NCBI GenBank assembly: GCA_002411365.1
Contig: DHSD01000028.1
Location: forward strand, 1-64,000
Length of the DNA stretch: 64,000 nucleotides
Direction of reading: 5' to 3'
Source: Ruminococcaceae bacterium UBA5295
Lineage (GTDB): Bacteria; Bacillota; Clostridia; Oscillospirales; Acutalibacteraceae
A program made the translations under genes and the position numbers. A model generated the notes under the pieces. That model saw only the letters and a program-made list of their open reading frames with translations, ran no database searches and was not told the DNA's origin. Positions 7,233 through 15,364 of the stretch are shown here, piece after piece; the first letter of the stretch is position 1, and each line of letters opens with the position of its first letter.

Positions 7233-8006
7233 GTGCCAAAAGTTACCTTGCTTGCCTATACACCGGAACCTGAAAAAGTTGTGGCGTCCGCCGCAAAGCT
7301 GTGCTATTCGTCTTCCGGGATAGAAAAAATCGAAGATGGCCTTACAAAAGAAAAGACGTCTTCTTTTGTTCGAATGATAACTAAACTTGGGCATGCGAGC
7401 ACGATTGAGCATGTTTCATTTACGTTTGGCATAGAAGGGGTTTCACGTTCTTTCCTTGCACAGATGACGCGCCATCGCATTGCTTCCTACAGCGTAAAAA
7501 GCCAGCGCTATGTTGGCGAGGCGGACTTTCAGTATGTTGTGCCGCCTGAGATAGAGAGCATTCCGAAAGCGAAAAAAGAGTTCCTCGATGCCATGGAAGA
7601 AGACCGCCGCCATTATGAAAAGCTTTCAGCAATTCTCACGGAAAAGCGTAAGCACGAATTAATGGACGAGGGAAAAGACGGGGAAACTGCTGGCCGTATG
7701 GCGCGGAAAATGTCGAATGAGGATGCACGTTTTGTCCTGCCAAATGCGTGTGAAACAAAAATGATATGCACGCTTAATGCCCGGGAGCTTCTCCACTTTT
7801 TCTCACTGCGCTGCTGCAACCGTGCCCAGTGGGAGATACGTGGGGTTGCAGACTGTATGCTGCGCCTCGTTAAACCAATAGCGCCGGATATTTTTGCCGA
7901 AGCAGGCCCGGCATGCGTGCGCGGGGACTGCCCAGAAGGAAAGATGTGCTGCGGCAAAGCAGAAAAAGTCCGCCAAAAATATCTTGAAATGGATGGAAAC
8001 AGATGA
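7233..8006 (+). CDS. thyX: Flavin-dependent thymidylate synthase ThyX
   Basis: The product is 257 residues. It makes dTMP from dUMP with methylene-tetrahydrofolate as carbon donor and reduced FAD as hydride source. The family signature RHRxxSxxxxSQR is complete at about residues 80-92. The C-terminus has a short Cys-rich stretch (CPEGKMCCG) that is not part of the catalytic core. The start is GTG 7233, preceded by AAGGAT. Its stop overlaps the tmk start by 4 bases, so dTMP synthesis and dTMP phosphorylation are translationally linked. It is the first gene of a run that continues to the penicillin-binding protein. No thyA is seen in the window. Confidence 0.97.
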   Translation: MPKVTLLAYTPEPEKVVASAAKLCYSSSGIEKIEDGLTKEKTSSFVRMITKLGHASTIEHVSFTFGIEGVSRSFLAQMTRHRIASYSVKSQRYVGEADFQYVVPPEIESIPKAKKEFLDAMEEDRRHYEKLSAILTEKRKHELMDEGKDGETAGRMARKMSNEDARFVLPNACETKMICTLNARELLHFFSLRCCNRAQWEIRGVADCMLRLVKPIAPDIFAEAGPACVRGDCPEGKMCCGKAEKVRQKYLEMDGNR

Positions 8007-8695
8007 GCGGGCACCTGATAACGCTGGAGGGGCTTGACGGCAGCGGCAAAACAACACAGATGGAGCTTTTGGAAAATAATTTTCCGGAGCGCGGAATCCA
8101 CCTGCGCCGCGTAAAGTTTCCAGTTTATGAGAAGCCGTTTTCAGCGCCGGTAAGAATGTACCTGAACGGCGATTTCGGGAAAGACCCGGATGACGTGAAC
8201 GCGTATGCGTCTTCTGTGCTGTTTGCGGTTGACCGCTTTGCGAGCTTCCGTACAATGTGGCATAAAGATTATGAAAACGGCGCCCTGATTTTGGCAGACA
8301 GGTATACGACGTCTAACATGATATACCAACTGCCGAAACTTCCGAAAGAAGAATGGGACAGCTTTATTTCATGGCTGCAGGACCTCGAATATGAAAAGCT
8401 TGGCCTTCCAAAGCCCGACTTGACCGTTTACCTCGATATGCCGCCTGAAATATCTCAGACTTTTTTAGACAGGCGCTGCAAACGCAGCGGTGAACAGAAA
8501 GATATCCATGAGCGCGATGTTACGTACTTAAATCAGTGCCATAAAAGTGCCGCTTTTGCGGCGCGGAAGCTCGGCTGGCAGACGGTGGCCTGTGCGGAAG
8601 GCGGCTCACCAAAAAGCAGGGAAACAGTGCACGCGGAAATTGTAAAGATAATTTCTGCCGCTCTTAGAAAATGGAGGCTTAAGACAGGCAAATAA
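8003..8695 (+). CDS. tmk: Thymidylate kinase
   Basis: The product is 230 residues. It phosphorylates dTMP to dTDP, the step after ThyX. The P-loop is GLDGSGKTT (about 10-18); the DRY motif of the family (ADRYTTSN) lies near residue 98 and a lid-like Arg-rich stretch (LDRRCKRSG) near 158. ATG 8003 overlaps the thyX stop (ATGA). It is somewhat longer than the usual 205-215 residues and lacks the classic DR(Y/F)xxSxxAYQG wording at the dTMP site, having TTSNMIYQL instead, as in one clostridial subgroup. Confidence 0.93.
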   Translation: MSGHLITLEGLDGSGKTTQMELLENNFPERGIHLRRVKFPVYEKPFSAPVRMYLNGDFGKDPDDVNAYASSVLFAVDRFASFRTMWHKDYENGALILADRYTTSNMIYQLPKLPKEEWDSFISWLQDLEYEKLGLPKPDLTVYLDMPPEISQTFLDRRCKRSGEQKDIHERDVTYLNQCHKSAAFAARKLGWQTVACAEGGSPKSRETVHAEIVKIISAALRKWRLKTGK

Positions 8696-8696
8696 C

Positions 8697-9572
8697 ATGA
8701 TTGAGTTTGCAGACTGGAATATGCGGCCTGAGCTTTCGGAACTTTGGCAGAAATGTTTCCATGAGCCGCAGAAATATCCAGATTATTTCCTGGGAAATAT
8801 TTTTTCACCGCGCGACTGCCTTGTATGCCGCGTCGGCGGTAAAATTGCCGCTGCGGTTTATCTTATACCTGCATATATACTTGTTAACGGAAATATGGTG
8901 CAGGCACATTATATTTTTGCGGCGGCGACCGAGCCGAGTTTCCGCTGCCGCGGGTATATGTCATCGCTTCTCGCGTATGCTTCTGTGGCAGGCGCAGAAC
9001 GAGGCGACCGCTTTTCTGCACTTCTGCCTTCAGGGGAGAGCCTTTACCATTTCTATGAAAAATTAGGCTACAGCAGTCCTTTCTTTGTGCGCAGGGCAAA
9101 AGTCCCTCCGGAGCGCCTTCAGGCAATTGCACTGCGCGGAGGCGGGTATGAATGCATGCCGGGTGCTGAGTGCCTGAACAGGCTGAGAAGAAAGTGCCTC
9201 TTTCAATACAGCGGGTCTTTTTTATGGGACGACCGTATGTTCCGCTTATCAATATCGCTGAGCCGTATTTACGGTGACCAGCTTATATGTGTTCAGCATA
9301 ACGGAACGCCGGCTTATGCCTTGTGTCGAAAAGAAAATAATATATGTACCGCCCTTGAAACCATGGCGGACAATAATACATTTCCGGCTCTTGCAGCAGC
9401 ACTGCTGAAAAAAGTCCCTGCGCGGCAATATCGTTTCCGCCTGCCTGTGATGAGCCCGCTTTTTTGCGGCGAAGGCATCACAGAACGGTTTGGAATGTTG
9501 AAACTGCTTGGCAGAGTTGGTATTTGCGGCGTTAAAATGAATGCACCGTACCTCGGCCTTGGTATGGACTGA
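8697..9572 (+). CDS. GNAT family N-acetyltransferase (Eis-like)
   Basis: The product is 291 residues. The N-terminal half is a GNAT fold with the acetyl-CoA loop FRCRGYMSSLL (about 82-92), matching the R/Q-x-x-G-x-G/M pattern, followed by a FYEKLGY element (about 119-125). The C-terminal half resembles the second GNAT-like lobe of Eis-type proteins. The substrate cannot be told from sequence. The gene starts 1 base after the tmk stop and is in the same operon, which says little about its substrate. Confidence 0.85.
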   Translation: MIEFADWNMRPELSELWQKCFHEPQKYPDYFLGNIFSPRDCLVCRVGGKIAAAVYLIPAYILVNGNMVQAHYIFAAATEPSFRCRGYMSSLLAYASVAGAERGDRFSALLPSGESLYHFYEKLGYSSPFFVRRAKVPPERLQAIALRGGGYECMPGAECLNRLRRKCLFQYSGSFLWDDRMFRLSISLSRIYGDQLICVQHNGTPAYALCRKENNICTALETMADNNTFPALAAALLKKVPARQYRFRLPVMSPLFCGEGITERFGMLKLLGRVGICGVKMNAPYLGLGMD

Positions 9573-9631
9573 ATTTTTTGATTATACTTGATAATTTTGC
9601 CCAATTATATTATTTACAAGGAGGATTTGTT

Positions 9632-10168
9632 ATGATTTATATTTTCCTTGAAAAAGGCTTTGAAGAAGTTGAAGCTATGGCTCCTGTTGATATTCTGCGC
9701 CGTGCCGGTGCTGAAGTTTCCACAGTTGGAGAAGGCGGCAAAGAGGTGACGAGCGGTCGTGGAGTAAAAGTTATGGCTGACCTCGTTGAAAATGATGTAT
9801 CACTTGAAAATATGGATATGGTGATACTGCCTGGAGGGCCGGGTACTTCCAACCATGAAAAATCGCCGATGGTGCGTGCAAGCCTTAATTACTGCGCACA
9901 GAACGGCAAATATATTGCTGCAATCTGTGCCGCTCCGTCCGTGCTTGGGCGTCTCGGCCTTCTGAAGGGCCATAATGCCGTCTGCTTCCCAGGCTATGAA
10001 AAAGAACTTGGAGCAGATAAAGTCCTGTATGATCCGGTCTGTGTGAGCGGAAAAATAATTACGGCACGCGGAGCGGGTGTAGCCGTAGACTTTGCGCTTA
10101 AACTTGTAGAAGTCCTTTACGGAAAGGAGAAATCACAGAAGATACGCAAAAGCATTCAGTGCGTATGA
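9632..10168 (+). CDS. DJ-1/PfpI family protein
   Basis: The product is 178 residues and of usual length for the DJ-1 branch (YajL/ThiJ-like). The reactive Cys sits in the nucleophile elbow AAICAAP (about C99), and the partner Glu is in the GFEEVEA segment near residues 11-14. Such proteins are proposed to act in oxidative or glycation stress. ATG 9632 is chosen because AAGGAGG lies upstream; the longer frame from 9578 reads through that site. The stop overlaps the next start by 4 bases. Confidence 0.93.
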   Translation: MIYIFLEKGFEEVEAMAPVDILRRAGAEVSTVGEGGKEVTSGRGVKVMADLVENDVSLENMDMVILPGGPGTSNHEKSPMVRASLNYCAQNGKYIAAICAAPSVLGRLGLLKGHNAVCFPGYEKELGADKVLYDPVCVSGKIITARGAGVAVDFALKLVEVLYGKEKSQKIRKSIQCV

Positions 10169-10746
10169 AAGATATCCAAAGCCTGAAGTGCTGTCTGCGC
10201 AGTGAAGGGAGAGAATTTCGGAGCCGTCTTGTGCCGGAAAAGAAATTATCCTTTGACCGTAGTATCCACAGGCATTTTTTGGCCCTTAAGGAATACCGCC
10301 TGGCAGACACGGTTTTTACCTATGTGAGTATTAAACGTGAAATTGATACGTTTGCTATTATTTCAGCGGCGCTTGCGGATGGCAAAAAGGTTGCTGTGCC
10401 GCTTTGCATACCGGAAATTTCCACAATGAAATTCTATGAAATTTCTTCTTTGCGGGACTTGGCTTCAGGTTACTGTGGTATCCTCGAGCCTGTCCCGGAA
10501 AAATGCCGCAAAGCTAAAGCATCATCTAAAACTGTCTGTATTGTTCCCGGCCTTGTCTTTGATGAAATGGGCTATCGCCTCGGCTATGGCAAAGGCTATT
10601 ACGATCGTTTTCTGCAAGGCTTTCCGGGGATTACTGTGGGTTTCTGCTATTCCGGATGCGTCAGGTGGAGTCTTCCGCACGGCTTGCACGACTGCAAAGT
10701 TGATATTCTTGTGACGGAAAATTGCACCGTAAAGGCTTCTGGCTGA
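10165..10746 (+). CDS. 5-formyltetrahydrofolate cyclo-ligase
   Basis: The product is 193 residues. It converts 5-formyl-THF to 5,10-methenyl-THF with ATP and so returns folate to the one-carbon pool that ThyX draws on. The N-terminal Lys/Arg-rich helix, the central V-P-G-L-x-F-D-E-M-G-x-R-L-G stretch and the signature YGKGYYDRFL (near residues 138-148) are all present. ATG 10165 overlaps the stop of the DJ-1 gene; GTG 10159 is an alternative two codons earlier. The placement in the thyX operon fits a folate role. Confidence 0.93.
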   Translation: MKDIQSLKCCLRSEGREFRSRLVPEKKLSFDRSIHRHFLALKEYRLADTVFTYVSIKREIDTFAIISAALADGKKVAVPLCIPEISTMKFYEISSLRDLASGYCGILEPVPEKCRKAKASSKTVCIVPGLVFDEMGYRLGYGKGYYDRFLQGFPGITVGFCYSGCVRWSLPHGLHDCKVDILVTENCTVKASG

Positions 10747-10807
10747 CGCTGGCTTCCACTGCTTTATAAGCAACGGAGCTGTCTGCCGGATATCGGGAGG
10801 ACAAGTT

Positions 10808-12088
10808 ATGAAAGATGATGAAAACAACAGTGAATTTGAGCGGGACCGCCATGAGAAAGTGCAGGGCTTCCAGCTTCAGATGAACGAGAATTACAGCAGG
10901 AGGCCAGAGCCGAAATATACGCCTGTCGACAGCTACAGCAATCCGGGAGAGGCAAGAAGAAGGCGTGAAATTTCAGAAATAGCCGCGGCAAAAAATATGA
11001 GGCTTGCGCATAAGCTGCGCGACGAGAAAAAAGGGCGGAAAAACAAAAACTTTTTCCGCCTGATTTGGTTCTGCATGGTGTTTATGGCCGCTGTGCTGTC
11101 GGCAAAATATATTGTCTGCGGTGTGAATGATATGTTTGCCGTAGGCAGAAAGCCAGTAAGTGTGACGGTAGAGATCCCGCAGAATGCCACACATAAGCAG
11201 GTGGCGCGGGTGCTTCACCATTATGGCGCCATAAAAGACGCAAGCTTCTTTCAGTTTTACGAGAAAATAACGAAATCGCCTAAAACGTACAGCGGCGGCA
11301 GCTACCAGATAACTACTGGCATGGACTATGAAGCGTTGATAAACTCTATCAAGTCGGTGAATAGCCGGGTTGACACGGTAAAAATCACATTTACCGAAGG
11401 AATGAATGCGGTTGAGATTGCCGGAAAGCTGGAAAAGAGCGGGGTGTGCTCGGCAAATGACGCACTAAAAGCCTTTAACAGCAACAAGCTTGACAGCAGC
11501 TATGACTTCATAGGCAGCCTGCCGAATGTTTCAAAACGCTACTACAAGCTTGAAGGTTACCTTTTCCCGGACACATATGAATTTACTAAACATGAAGATG
11601 CCAATGATGTTGCTAAAAAAATAGTGGATAACTGCAGTACCAAACTGACTAAGCAGATACGCGAAAAAGCAAAGGAGAAAGGCATGACGGTCGACCAGAT
11701 GATTGTGCTTGCTTCTATGATTCAGGCTGAGGCAGCGGATAAGAACGATATGCTGAAAGTTTCGTCTGTTTTCCACAACAGACTTGAAAGCGGGAGAAGC
11801 TCGCTTCAGCACCTGGACTCGGACCCGACAATATACTATCCATTTAGGCAGAAATCGAAAGTGCCGGCAAATATCCAGGGAACTTATAAGAGCCGGTATG
11901 ACACTTACACCATAAAAGGCCTGCCTGCGGGCGCTATTTGCAGCCCCGGAATGGACGCCATAAATGCGGCGCTTAATCCGGCAAGCACGCGTTATTATTA
12001 TTTCTGCCATGACAAAAACAGCAAGGCCTACTATGCAAAAACTCTGTCAGGCCACGAGGTAAACCTGAAAAAGGCAGGGCTTAAGTGA
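10808..12088 (+). CDS. mltG: Endolytic murein transglycosylase MltG
   Basis: The product is 426 residues. It cleaves nascent glycan strands at the membrane and sets peptidoglycan chain length. A charged cytoplasmic N-terminus of about 80 residues is followed by one membrane segment (about 82-100), then a LysM-like region and the YceG/MltG domain with YKLEGYLFPDTYEF (near 246-259), the catalytic Glu in ASMIQAEA (about E308) and the late motif YDTYTIKGLPAGAICSPG. A GGAGG ribosome-binding site precedes the ATG. The next gene (U32/TrhP) starts on its stop codon. The mltG-U32 order is also known from Bacillus (yrrL to yrrO region). Confidence 0.95.
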   Translation: MKDDENNSEFERDRHEKVQGFQLQMNENYSRRPEPKYTPVDSYSNPGEARRRREISEIAAAKNMRLAHKLRDEKKGRKNKNFFRLIWFCMVFMAAVLSAKYIVCGVNDMFAVGRKPVSVTVEIPQNATHKQVARVLHHYGAIKDASFFQFYEKITKSPKTYSGGSYQITTGMDYEALINSIKSVNSRVDTVKITFTEGMNAVEIAGKLEKSGVCSANDALKAFNSNKLDSSYDFIGSLPNVSKRYYKLEGYLFPDTYEFTKHEDANDVAKKIVDNCSTKLTKQIREKAKEKGMTVDQMIVLASMIQAEAADKNDMLKVSSVFHNRLESGRSSLQHLDSDPTIYYPFRQKSKVPANIQGTYKSRYDTYTIKGLPAGAICSPGMDAINAALNPASTRYYYFCHDKNSKAYYAKTLSGHEVNLKKAGLK

Positions 12089-13317
12089 TGAATGTGAAGC
12101 GTAAAGGCCTGCCTGAACTGCTTGCACCTGCAGGCGATATGGAGCGGCTCAAAACCGCTGTGCGCTTTGGGGCAGATGCGGTTTACCTTGCCGGCAAAGA
12201 GTTTGGTATGCGTTCATCTTCACCAAATTTTGACATGGAAGAATTAGCCTCTGCGGTTACCTATGCGCACGATAAAAATGTGAAAGTTTATCTTGCCTGC
12301 AATGTTGTCATGCGCAACCAGGATTGCAGCCGGATGCCTGATTTCCTGCGCAGTGCGCAGAGAGCAGGCGTTGATGCGCTGATTATAACAGACATCGGCG
12401 CAATGAAAATGGCGCAGAAATATGCACCTGCAGTGGAAATCCATGTCTCAACACAGGCCGGAGTTGCAAGCTGGGCGGCAGCCAATGCGTTTTGGGAACT
12501 CGGCGCAAAGCGCGTTGTGCTCGCGCGTGAGCTGACACTCGGGGAGATTGCCGAGATACGCGCGAAAACGCCTAAAGAGCTTGAGATTGAAGCTTTTGTA
12601 CATGGCTCCATGTGTGTTTCTTTTTCCGGAAGATGCCTGCTTTCCGAATATTTCACGGGGCGCGACGCCAACCATGGTGACTGCGCTCAGCCGTGCAGGT
12701 GGAGCTATGCGCTGATGGAGCAGACGCGCCCCGGGCGTTACTTTCCTGTTGAGGAAGACGGCAGGGGCACATATATCATTAATTCACGCGATATGTGCAT
12801 GATAAGCCATATCCCCGAGCTTGTGCAGGCTGGCGTAGGAAGCTTAAAGATTGAAGGGCGCGCAAAATCGGCGTACTACACTTCCGTGGTGACAAATGCA
12901 TACCGCCATGCACTTGATGAGTATGCGGAAAATCCTGAAAAGCCGCTGCCAAAGTGGATTCCGGAAGAGCTTGAGAAAATCAGCCACAGGGAATACAGCA
13001 CGGGCTTTTATTTTGGCGGCACACCCGGCCAGGTTTATGAAAACGGCGGATATGTGCGCCACTGGGAAGTGATTGCCGTCTGCGAGGGAATGAGCGGAGA
13101 GTTTGCCGTGCTTTCACAGCGTAACCGCTTTTTCCGCGGCGATGTTGCAGATGTCCTTGAGCCTGACAGGCCGCCTTACCAGATCTTGCTTGACGATATC
13201 TGCGACGGGGAATACAATCCGCTGGAATGTGCAAACCATGCCGAGATGACTGTCCTTGCAAGGGCATCATGCAAGATTGCGAAAGGTGCAATCTTGCGCA
13301 AAAAAATAGATGGTTAA
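12088..13317 (+). CDS. U32 family protein, tRNA U34 hydroxylation (TrhP-like)
   Basis: The product is 409 residues. The N-terminal barrel begins with ELLAPAGDMERLKTA, and the U32 signature is present as E-A-F-V-H-G-S-M-C-V-S-F-S-G-R-C (about 170-185), followed by further Cys at the CAQPCRW site, as expected for an iron-sulfur cluster. TrhP/YrrO proteins of this family hydroxylate U34 of tRNA using prephenate; the old name is peptidase U32. ATG 12088 overlaps the mltG stop by one base. A GTG one codon earlier is also in frame. The adjacent mltG supports TrhP2 (yrrO) rather than other U32 branches. Confidence 0.9.
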   Translation: MNVKRKGLPELLAPAGDMERLKTAVRFGADAVYLAGKEFGMRSSSPNFDMEELASAVTYAHDKNVKVYLACNVVMRNQDCSRMPDFLRSAQRAGVDALIITDIGAMKMAQKYAPAVEIHVSTQAGVASWAAANAFWELGAKRVVLARELTLGEIAEIRAKTPKELEIEAFVHGSMCVSFSGRCLLSEYFTGRDANHGDCAQPCRWSYALMEQTRPGRYFPVEEDGRGTYIINSRDMCMISHIPELVQAGVGSLKIEGRAKSAYYTSVVTNAYRHALDEYAENPEKPLPKWIPEELEKISHREYSTGFYFGGTPGQVYENGGYVRHWEVIAVCEGMSGEFAVLSQRNRFFRGDVADVLEPDRPPYQILLDDICDGEYNPLECANHAEMTVLARASCKIAKGAILRKKIDG

Positions 13318-13361
13318 AAATCCTTCCGTTTGGCTACAATAGCTTCACGGAGGGATATTTT

Positions 13362-14963
13362 TTGCTTAAACGCATCACAGTTATTTTCGCCGTTTTTGTA
13401 TGCGCCCTGTATTTCAGCATACTTGTGCTTTTTCGTATTTCGGACGGAGACGGCCTTGCACAGGCTGCAGCCCAGCAGCAGAATTTTACCGTCACGGTTG
13501 CTTCCAGGCGCGGAACCATTTATGACCATAATCTTGATGCCTTGGCCGGAGATGGGAAAATAGAATATCCGGCCGCCGTAGCGCCGTGCCCGGAATCCGC
13601 CGCCGCACTAAGAAATATCTGCAACTGCGATGAAATAAAAAGCATAGGCAAGCTTATAGAAGCAGGCAAGCCATTCACAATGAAGCTTCCGCAGATGATA
13701 ACTGCCCCCGGAATCGACGTTTTCCCCGTAAGGCAAAGGTACTCTGACAGCCAGATCGCGGTGCATGTTTTAGGCTATCTCGACAGCTCCGGAAACGGGG
13801 AAACAGGCGTCGAGCAGGCGTTTAACAGCCAGCTTTCTGCGGGTGAAGGAAGTGTAAAAGTAACATACTGCGTGGATGCCATGAATCATGTGCTCTCAAA
13901 ACAGATGCGCACAGTCTCCGATTCTTCAGGCAAGGCTAAGCAGGGGATTGTGCTGACACTTGACCGCTCAATCCAGCAGCTTGCCGAGCGCTCTGCCGCA
14001 GGCCACATAAAAAGCGGGGCTGTGGTTGTGCTTGAAGTGCCGTCAGGCAAGATACGCGCTGCTGCGAGCTTTCCGGCTTTTTCACCGAACAATATAGAAA
14101 GATCGCTTAACAGGAGCGACTCGCCGCTGATTAACCGTGCCTATTCTGCATACAGCGTCGGCTCCGTTTTTAAAATTGTCTCTTCTGCCGCAGCGCTCGA
14201 ATACGGCATTTCACCAGACGAATCCTATGTCTGCACGGGCTCTGTTTCAGTGGACGGGCAGGCGTTCCACTGCTACAAAGGGGAAAAGCATGGCAAAGAA
14301 AATATGGAGCGTGCGATAGTTAATTCATGCAATACGTATTTTGTAAACCTAATGCGGAAAGTTCCGCCGCCGTATTTTTTAAGTATGGCCCAAAAACTTG
14401 GTTTTGGGCGCTCTTTTCAGGTTGCTCCAGGGATTGAGACGGCCGCAGGGGTACTCCCGACGTCAGACGAGCTGAAAATCCCGAGGGCACTTGCGAATTT
14501 TTCGTTTGGCCAGGGGAACTTTACAGCTACGCCGCTTCAAGTTGCGGGGATGGTCAACGCCGTAGCTTCTGGCGGCATTTATACACAGCCGTACCTATAT
14601 GAAGGCATGGTTGACGATAAAAAGCATTTTGCTGAAACGGCAAAGCCGCAGCCGGCCTCGCGTGTGATGTCCGCACGTACGGCTTCGCTGTTGCAGAAAT
14701 TCATGGAGGCGTCTGTAAAATCCGGAACAAGCAAAAAAGGCAAGCCGGACTACGGCACAGCAGGCGCGAAGACGTCAACGGCGCAGACCGGAAAATATAT
14801 CGGAGGCAAAGAGAAAGTCGAATCATGGTATGCGGGCTTTTATCCTGCCGAAAAGCCGAAATATGTCATAGCCATTTTTGAAGATGGCGGCGATGGCGGT
14901 GGCACAACGTGTGGCCCGGTTTTCCGAAGCATCGCCGATGGACTTTACGGATATGTTTACTGA
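13362..14963 (+). CDS. Class B penicillin-binding protein (transpeptidase) with KTS third motif
   Basis: The product is 533 residues. It cross-links peptidoglycan stem peptides outside the membrane. There is one membrane anchor (about residues 5-24), then a dimerisation-like region (RRGTIYD) and a transpeptidase domain with S-V-F-K (active Ser near 268), S-C-N (near 322) and K-T-S (near 470). The third motif is normally KTG, so the Ser is unusual. TTG 13362 is chosen because GGAGGG lies 7 bases upstream; the frame upstream of it overlaps the U32 gene and has a Cys-rich, non-membrane sequence. It resembles the FtsI/SpoVD class, but no division cluster is nearby, so the exact role is open. Confidence 0.9.
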   Translation: MLKRITVIFAVFVCALYFSILVLFRISDGDGLAQAAAQQQNFTVTVASRRGTIYDHNLDALAGDGKIEYPAAVAPCPESAAALRNICNCDEIKSIGKLIEAGKPFTMKLPQMITAPGIDVFPVRQRYSDSQIAVHVLGYLDSSGNGETGVEQAFNSQLSAGEGSVKVTYCVDAMNHVLSKQMRTVSDSSGKAKQGIVLTLDRSIQQLAERSAAGHIKSGAVVVLEVPSGKIRAAASFPAFSPNNIERSLNRSDSPLINRAYSAYSVGSVFKIVSSAAALEYGISPDESYVCTGSVSVDGQAFHCYKGEKHGKENMERAIVNSCNTYFVNLMRKVPPPYFLSMAQKLGFGRSFQVAPGIETAAGVLPTSDELKIPRALANFSFGQGNFTATPLQVAGMVNAVASGGIYTQPYLYEGMVDDKKHFAETAKPQPASRVMSARTASLLQKFMEASVKSGTSKKGKPDYGTAGAKTSTAQTGKYIGGKEKVESWYAGFYPAEKPKYVIAIFEDGGDGGGTTCGPVFRSIADGLYGYVY

Positions 14964-14987
14964 ATTTTAGAAATTCATTATAACAGT

Positions 14988-15016
14988 TTGACTTTTAAGC
15001 ACCGCTGGTCTATACT
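14988..15016 (+). promoter_or_regulatory. Promoter of the alaS T-box leader
   Basis: TTGACT at 14988-14993 and TATACT at 15011-15016 are 17 bases apart. Transcription would start near 15023. Confidence 0.85.
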
Positions 15017-15024
15017 TTAAAAGT

Positions 15025-15264
15025 GTTTCAGCAATAATAGGAAAAGCGCAGAAGGGCAAAAAAGTGCTGGCTATGCCAAAGAGAGGGAACCGGTGATGAA
15101 AGGTTCCTGCTAAGCCGTACCGGAAGCCGGCCCGGAGCCCTGCATTGAAGAAATGCGGCGTTTCCCGCGTTAAGGGATAAAGAGCGGCGCCGGCAGTGGC
15201 GCAATTTGGGTGGTACCACGGGTTTTCCGTCCCATAGGGATTGGAGGACCTTATTTTTTTGCAG
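15025..15264 (+). promoter_or_regulatory. T-box riboswitch of alaS
   Basis: The leader of about 240 bases carries the AG-rich internal loop (near 15080), an apical loop region, the T-box sequence GGGTGGTACCACGG (15208-15221) and an intrinsic terminator (stem 15220-15253, then seven T). The UGGU of the T-box would pair with an ACCA tRNA end, that is, discriminator A, as expected for tRNA-Ala. The specifier codon could not be placed with certainty. Uncharged tRNA-Ala should favour read-through into alaS. Confidence 0.92.
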
Positions 15265-15364
15265 GCGTCGGGCTTCATGCCGCAGGAATTGCCGCTTAAA
15301 GACGGTTCACGGCTTCCTTGATTCCTGCATTTGCCTTTCAGGCAGAAATGGGGTAGAGAATAAT

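Noticed and set aside
13271..13297. 10-bp hairpin near the end of the U32 gene as a terminator
   Set aside because: It is inside the coding sequence and is followed by A, not T, on the plus strand.
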